From the NCBI RefSeq assembly GCF_008831285.2, contig NC_045148.1:10297001-10361000 (forward strand): a DNA stretch of 64,000 bases, given 5' to 3'. Below, piece after piece: positions 58,761 to 64,000 of the stretch (position 1 is the first letter of the stretch; the number at the start of each line of letters is the position of its first letter). This stretch comes from Nymphaea colorata (taxonomy: Eukaryota > Streptophyta > Magnoliopsida > Nymphaeales > Nymphaeaceae). The notes below the pieces were generated by a model. It did no database searches. It worked only from the letters and a program-made list of their open reading frames with translations, and was not told where the DNA came from. The position numbers were made by a program, and so were the translations under genes.

Positions 58761-59766
58761 ATGGGGGATCTGAAGCAGACGACCACCGACCTTGTAGACG
58801 AGTGCCCAACTGTCGAACAAGGCGGCTGCGCCGCTGATGGCGGTGGTGGTACGGTTGAGGCATCGCTTTCCTCATCCAGCTCTCCCGCCATCACCTTCCC
58901 GCAGCGCAAGGCACGGAAGCTCCTGAACTCATCTGGGCAGAAGAGAGAGAACAGGAAGGCCAAGGCTGATGCGATCATCGTGCCCCCTTTGAAGACCCTC
59001 TCTGAAGAAGGAGCCATCGCGCTCGCAATCCAGCACCTCAAGGCCTGCGATCCCCTTCTGGGTCGGCTTATCGACGTCCACCATCCTCCCATCTTCCACA
59101 AGCAGCACACGCCCTTCCACTCTCTCTCTCGCAGCATCCTCTATCAGCAGCTGGCCATCAAAGCCGCTTCTTCCATCTACTCCCGGTTCATTGCTCTCTG
59201 TGGTGTAAGCCTACCGTGATCTTGTTCCCCATCTTCTTGCGTGGATTTTGAGTTTCAGAAGCAAAAATAGTAGTCCTGTATGCGTTGCCTCTGAGATATT
59301 GATTCGATTTGATCAGGGTGAGAATGGTGTCGTTCCTGAAACAGTGTTGAGGCTCAGCCCTCTCCAACTTCGGCAGATTGGGGTGTCGGCGAGAAAGGCC
59401 GGTTATCTTCATGATCTTGCGGCGAAGTTCTCTGGTGGTCTTCTCTCGGATGCGACAATATTGGAAATGGATGATCAATCTCTTGTGTCTATGTTAACCA
59501 TGGTGAAGGGAATTGGCCTCTGGTCCGTTCATATGTTCATGATATTTTCTCTGCACCGCCCTGATGTATTGCCGGTGGGTGATATGGGCGTGCGCAAAGG
59601 CGTGCAGATTCTTTATGGGCTCAGCCAATTGCCCCAACCTTCTCAGATGGACAAGTTTTGTGATAGGTGGAGACCGTACAGGTCTGTTGGTTCTTGGTAT
59701 ATGTGGAGATTGGTAGAAGCTAAAGGAACACCCATGCCTTTGGATCAACTTCCAAGGCTTGTATAA
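58761..59766 (+). CDS. DNA-3-methyladenine glycosylase, AlkA/HhH-GPD type
   Basis: Base-excision repair enzyme that removes alkylated purines. Two exons, 58761-59204 and 59317-59766, join in phase 0 to 297 residues. The N-terminal 60 residues are Ser/Gly-rich and basic (FPQRKARKLLNSSGQKR), suggesting nuclear import. FHSLSRSILYQQLAIKAA is the conserved entry helix. VKGIGLWS (211-218) is the helix-hairpin-helix, and LPVGDMGVRKG carries the catalytic Asp237. RPYRSVGSWYMWRL is the conserved C-terminus. The length suits plant AlkA-like proteins. ATG 58761 is the first in frame with good family fit. Apparently intact. Confidence 0.94.
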
Positions 59767-62700
59767 ACTATGTGAGGATTTCTCTTCCACTGCTTCACAT
59801 AATCACTAGTACGTTTTCGCTTTGCTCATTTGAATGTGTAGAATCTGATTTCTATTCTATTGATCATATTTGGTTTCGGAGATAGTACAAGGAAACGTTT
59901 TAAAGCTTTCTATGCCAAATACTTCATCCACATTAAATGTGCTGGATTCTCCAATGTCCTGTTGAATTTGTTTATTTTTACTGCTTTAGCCTCTAAGTTT
60001 CTTGTGAGATTCCTAGGCATGCTAAGGTTGTTGATGTTGGTGACACCTTGCCACAATGTTCTGCTGATACTTTGCTATTATGCACAAGTAGATGGGCGGC
60101 GCACTTCTTTTCTGTCTACGGTGGTGCCACTGTTTAATGTGCTGATTGATATGCATTATTTTAATGATGTTGATGTTGGTTGGCGAGTTGAAATTTGGCT
60201 GTCCTTTAGCACATTTAACCTTGGATGGAAGTTTGCACTGCTGGGTACTAATTGTTCAATTTCACAGAATTTGATTGCTGATCATGGGTTAGGATTGTTT
60301 TATTCATTTTCTTATGCTTTCTGACAATTTGATCTTGCTTGCAAGGATATGACAGTGCAATCCATCTTCATATGCAGTCTCAATTTTATTACGTTTTAGT
60401 GGCATTACATTTTTATTTTTTGGAAGCGGTTGATTGATAGAGATGTAGTTAGTATGTGTTAATAAATCTCAGACTATACAATCACTGGGAAATTTATCTT
60501 CAGCAAGGTCAAAAACAGGAAAAACACAAAAACCATTTGATGACAGGAATCTAGTGCACCAGAAAGTTTATAGTTTATACTTGGTGACTTAACTGTTCAA
60601 GAAGCTTACCTGTGTCAACTTGACAGCCTGGGAAGCTTGATTCATTTACCCTATGAATTTTATAAATTTGTTTCTCACACGCTTATCTCTATTGTAGTTA
60701 TTAATATATATGTGGTCCTGGGCCTATTGTGTTAAAAAATATTATGGATACCAAATAAAGCTAGCTATACCTATATTTATTGGGTTCAAGCTACAATTCA
60801 AGATTATATTATCTGTAACTGTTCAAGTCTTCTCTGACGAAGACATGAGTTACTTCAATATTTGGATTAGACCCACATAGTGTGGAGGTGATTATTGGAA
60901 GAATATGAACTGGGCTAGTAACAACTTTCAAATGCACCCTTCGCAGCAAAAACTGACGTAGCGCTGGAGTCATGAAAATACAATGAAAGGAACTTGAATA
61001 GTGGCTGGAAATCAATGATTTTTATTGAAGCTCTTGAAGAAGTCAAGAAGAAAACAGAGTTTTGAAAAATATCTCTGCGCATTGTATAGATCTCTTACTG
61101 AGTGATGAAGACTAAAAGTATAAAATGAAAGAAAGAAAAATGATTTCCTGTCACATATCCGACTCTTCATAGGTAGGCATTTTCAAATGTCTGACCCATG
61201 TAGTCACAGATGCATGTACATGCCTGGTGCAGGGTGACAGCCTAAATGCCTAGGCTGAGGCACCTAGGTGTCTCAAACGGAAGATTATTTTTCAAAATAT
61301 TAAAACGAGAAAGCTAATTTTTTGTGTTTTTCTAACTTCTAGTATTTTATTATTTGAAGTCGAGGAAATTCCAAACCTCACTTTCCCCTTTTTCCCTTTT
61401 CCTTTTCTCTCTTCTTTTCCCATTCTTCCTGTCAAGTATGACCGGCTAGATCCCTGCCTAGGCCTCGCATATGCACCATCTAGGCATTGTGGGTCCAGCA
61501 TGTAGTACCACCTAGCACTTTTAACGACATAAATTCTGATGAGTTTTGTTATGCATTTTCAATAGTAATTGATGGATATTAATGTTTTGTTAGCCAGTAT
61601 ATGTGAGGCCTCCATCTGTAAGTTGCATTGCTTGTTATTGCAAATGGGCCATTTTTCATAAGCATGTGATCAATGTTTTATTGGATGACAATGTTAGATC
61701 TTTGTGTTAAGCACTAATGCTGCCTGGTTTTAAGGGGAAAAGAGGGCAAATTCTTTAACCACTTTAGAGGCCATGGTCATGAATGAAATTGTAATTTTGC
61801 TTGTCATGGGAATTACAGCAACATGCAGCATGCGTTGCTATTACAGCGAATCAAAATCCTTATGTTGGTTGTAAACTCAGCTGGAGAATTGTCATGATTG
61901 ATAGGATATTGTGGTATCAGAACGAATTCTCCAAAAGTTCTGATGGTGGTAGAACAAACAGCGTTAATGAAGCTGTTGTTGCCTGTAGTTTTGCTGTTAA
62001 AGGATGACACTTCATAAAAAAGGAGATCTGAGTGAAGTTGGTAACCTGAACCATCTATGGATGCCTTATCTATTAATGTGCCATGTGAAGTAAAGTGTCC
62101 CTGGTATGCTTTATAGTGATTAGAGATGATATTTTTTGTTTTACATGGAAGGTCCTCCTGGCTTGAAAATTATGTTTCTTATGGCAACTTTAGGTGGGAT
62201 TTTTTATTGATACTTGCATGAAAATTTATGGTGTCTCAGTAAATTATTGTATTGGTTCTTTCAGTACTCGGAGAATCATTAGAGGCATGTGTTCTTGTTT
62301 GGGCAGAGTATTCATGCACACATAGTTTGAGACAAGCAGTCAACAGGAGCCCTTCTCACATACCATTTGTCCATAACCACCACTTTTGTTTGGAGTGTAC
62401 ATGAGATTTGAAACTGTTTGTTCTGTCTTTTTTTTTGTGGTTGGTAAAAGGAAGGGAACAAGGGTGATAATTCCATGTTTGGGCATGCATTCATGGTGCT
62501 TCAATAACATTTTATTGTACTTTATATTAATTGTTTTAATTATCTAAGGTTTTGAATTGTTTTATATTTAAACTTATTTATCTTATTAATTTACATTTTA
62601 ACTATTTTATTTTATTTTTCATTTTGACTTTCAAGCTATAGCAGATGTCTAATGTATTTCATTGCTGATTGGGCATGACCATGGAAGTCCCACTTTGGCT

Positions 62701-63935
62701 CAATACTTGTGTGAGAGAGAGAGGAACCTATCTGCAATGGCAGTGGCAAGGAGATTCCACGTAGCTGTGTTGCTCAAGGGAGCATAAAGAGGAAGCCCTT
62801 CTCCATTTCATCTAGGGACTTTTTAGGGCAACAGTGGAAATGCTTGGCCTTTCTTAGTGGATACTCCGGCCACTTTCCACATGCCGCCAGGAGTCTGACA
62901 TGTTTGTGAGGCAATTCATGCAAATGTCGATTATGTGTCCATGGACCAGCGAGGGTGTTTTCATTTTTTACCTGTTCAAAATGAGATGGGGTGCTGGAAA
63001 ACCCATGTCCAAAGGCACTCCATCCAAACAAACAAATATGCCCTATAAGAGATGGAATTGGGAAGTTGTATGTGCACTCAAGCCTTGACAGAAGCTTCGT
63101 TCCTTTGTTGCAGCCATATCTGTCAGAGCCAATAAAGCTTTCATCTGAATTTTGCTAAGTAGATATTGTTCTTTGGAGTCATTGAGTCTTAGAAAGGATG
63201 GAAGCACTGTTGGTTCTTCAGTTCGTCACATATTTTGCTCATTTATCATGGTTCCCATAGCGATAAAAGAACATCTCACACGATCCATCTCTAACTCATG
63301 CATTTGTTGATTGTGGTTCATCACTGGAGGATCCTCTGCTGAATGCATCTCATTATTCTCTTTATGCTGTTCTCTTTCACAACTTACAGAAAGCTTCTCA
63401 TGCATTTTCTCATTATTCTCTTTATGCTGTTCTCTTTCACAACTTACAGAAAGCTTCTCATGCATTTTCTCATTATTCTCTTTATGCTGTTCTTATCTTT
63501 CAGAAAGCTAAATTCTCATACATCGATTCTGCTTTGGATATGTTTTTCAACTTCTGACGTTTGGATCAACTATGTGTTCCTTCGCTAGTCTGTTGGCGTT
63601 TATTGCTGTACAAGTGTTTTTCGATCTGTGTTTCATGAACGTTTTGACTTTTTCTGCAGAAAATTGGGAGAGCTACTGAAGCAAAGGATTACTGTTGTGG
63701 AATGCTTCAACTTTGCCAACTAAAAGGATCTCTACGTGTGTGAGCGTGATCAAGGAGGATCTGGTGCTTGGATATGTATTTTTCCACAAACTGTTGTTAT
63801 TTGTTCCTTGATTATGTGTGCTTCTGTAGCGTGAGCCCAATGACTCACTGTTCATCAGGAGTCTGAGGTGTTCTTGGAAGTTGGAACTATTTTAGGCCCC
63901 TCATGGTCTTGTCAGCCATTTTATTTAGGTTGATG

Positions 63936-63970
<35 letters not shown>

Positions 63971-64000
63971 ACGAACGTCTAGTTAAAGCATACGGTTGCT
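59767..64000. other. Downstream region without a supported gene
   Basis: The first few hundred bases are probably the glycosylase 3' untranslated region. A 154-codon frame at 59860-60324 has no recognisable domain. Near 61220-61280 and 61450-61490 there are inverted CTAGGC-rich words typical of plant repeats. The right end has a 60-bp tandem repeat (63351-63494), a plausible splice acceptor at 63650-63660 followed by a short open stretch, and a CT microsatellite (about 63932-63967). Confidence 0.45.
63351..63494. repeat. 60-bp perfect tandem repeat, 2.4 copies
   Basis: Units at 63351 and 63411 are identical and a third begins at 63471 and breaks off near 63494. The period is a multiple of three, so frames on both strands show a 20-residue repeat (minus strand MHEKLSVSCEREQHKENNEK). 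No gene call is made. Confidence 0.9.

Noticed and set aside
58472-59137. 221-codon minus-strand open frame
   Set aside because: It is antisense to the first exon of the AlkA-type glycosylase, whose frame has clear family motifs; the antisense product is low-complexity.
59860-60324. 154-codon plus-strand open frame after the glycosylase stop
   Set aside because: Hydrophobic, T-rich sequence without recognisable domain, in the expected 3' untranslated region.
1-64000. tRNA, rRNA and CRISPR structures
   Set aside because: No cloverleaf with a TTCGANTC arm, no rRNA sequence and no regularly spaced short repeats were recognised by eye; the tandem repeats present have no unique spacers.

Overview
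This window is plant nuclear DNA. It holds intron-rich genes with GT-AG splicing, chloroplast transit peptides, plant-only gene families, a Ty1/copia retrotransposon, several MITEs, and many CT/TA microsatellites in AT-rich spacers. The families present do not fix the species. An angiosperm is certain; the lineage is not. No operon, CRISPR array or tRNA/rRNA gene was seen. All gene models below were spliced by hand from reading frame, splice signals and family conservation.

Layout. (1) 1-1027, minus: 5' part of a plastid alpha/beta-hydrolase gene that runs off the left edge. (2) 6818-9778, plus: a three-exon PCH1-like (At2g16365 family) gene with a 26-bp microexon. It is tail-to-tail with (3) 11033-16239, minus: a complete 15-exon ADP-glucose pyrophosphorylase large subunit. 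(4) 16.3-25.1 kb: a gene-free, repeat-rich spacer with at least three MITE-like elements. (5) 25125-30748, plus: a nine-exon Tm-1-like gene (UPF0261 plus TIM-barrel). (6) 32827-43979, minus: a plastid-type atypical SDR/epimerase gene. One of its introns carries (7) a complete 5288-bp Ty1/copia element (34250-39537) with LTRs that look identical, a 5-bp target duplication, PBS, PPT and one open gag-pol frame. (8) 45251-52722, plus: XPD/UVH6 DNA helicase, head-to-head with the SDR gene. (9) 54816-56697, plus: a second alpha/beta-hydrolase. (10) 58761-59766, plus: an AlkA-type DNA-3-methyladenine glycosylase. The remainder to 64 kb is non-coding as far as I can see and contains a 60-bp tandem repeat.

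The genes are unrelated housekeeping or plastid genes: starch synthesis, light signalling, DNA repair and TFIIH, RNA-virus restriction family, hydrolases. They do not form a pathway cluster. Two are DNA-repair genes (XPD and AlkA) about 6 kb apart, which I regard as coincidence. I did not find a new multi-gene system. The strongest unusual signals are the very young copia insertion inside a host intron, three small hAT-like MITEs with recognisable 8-bp target duplications (two exact, one 7/8), a GC-AG intron in the AGPase gene, a microexon in the PCH1-like gene, and a duplicated (frame-shifting) splice acceptor in the Tm-1-like gene.
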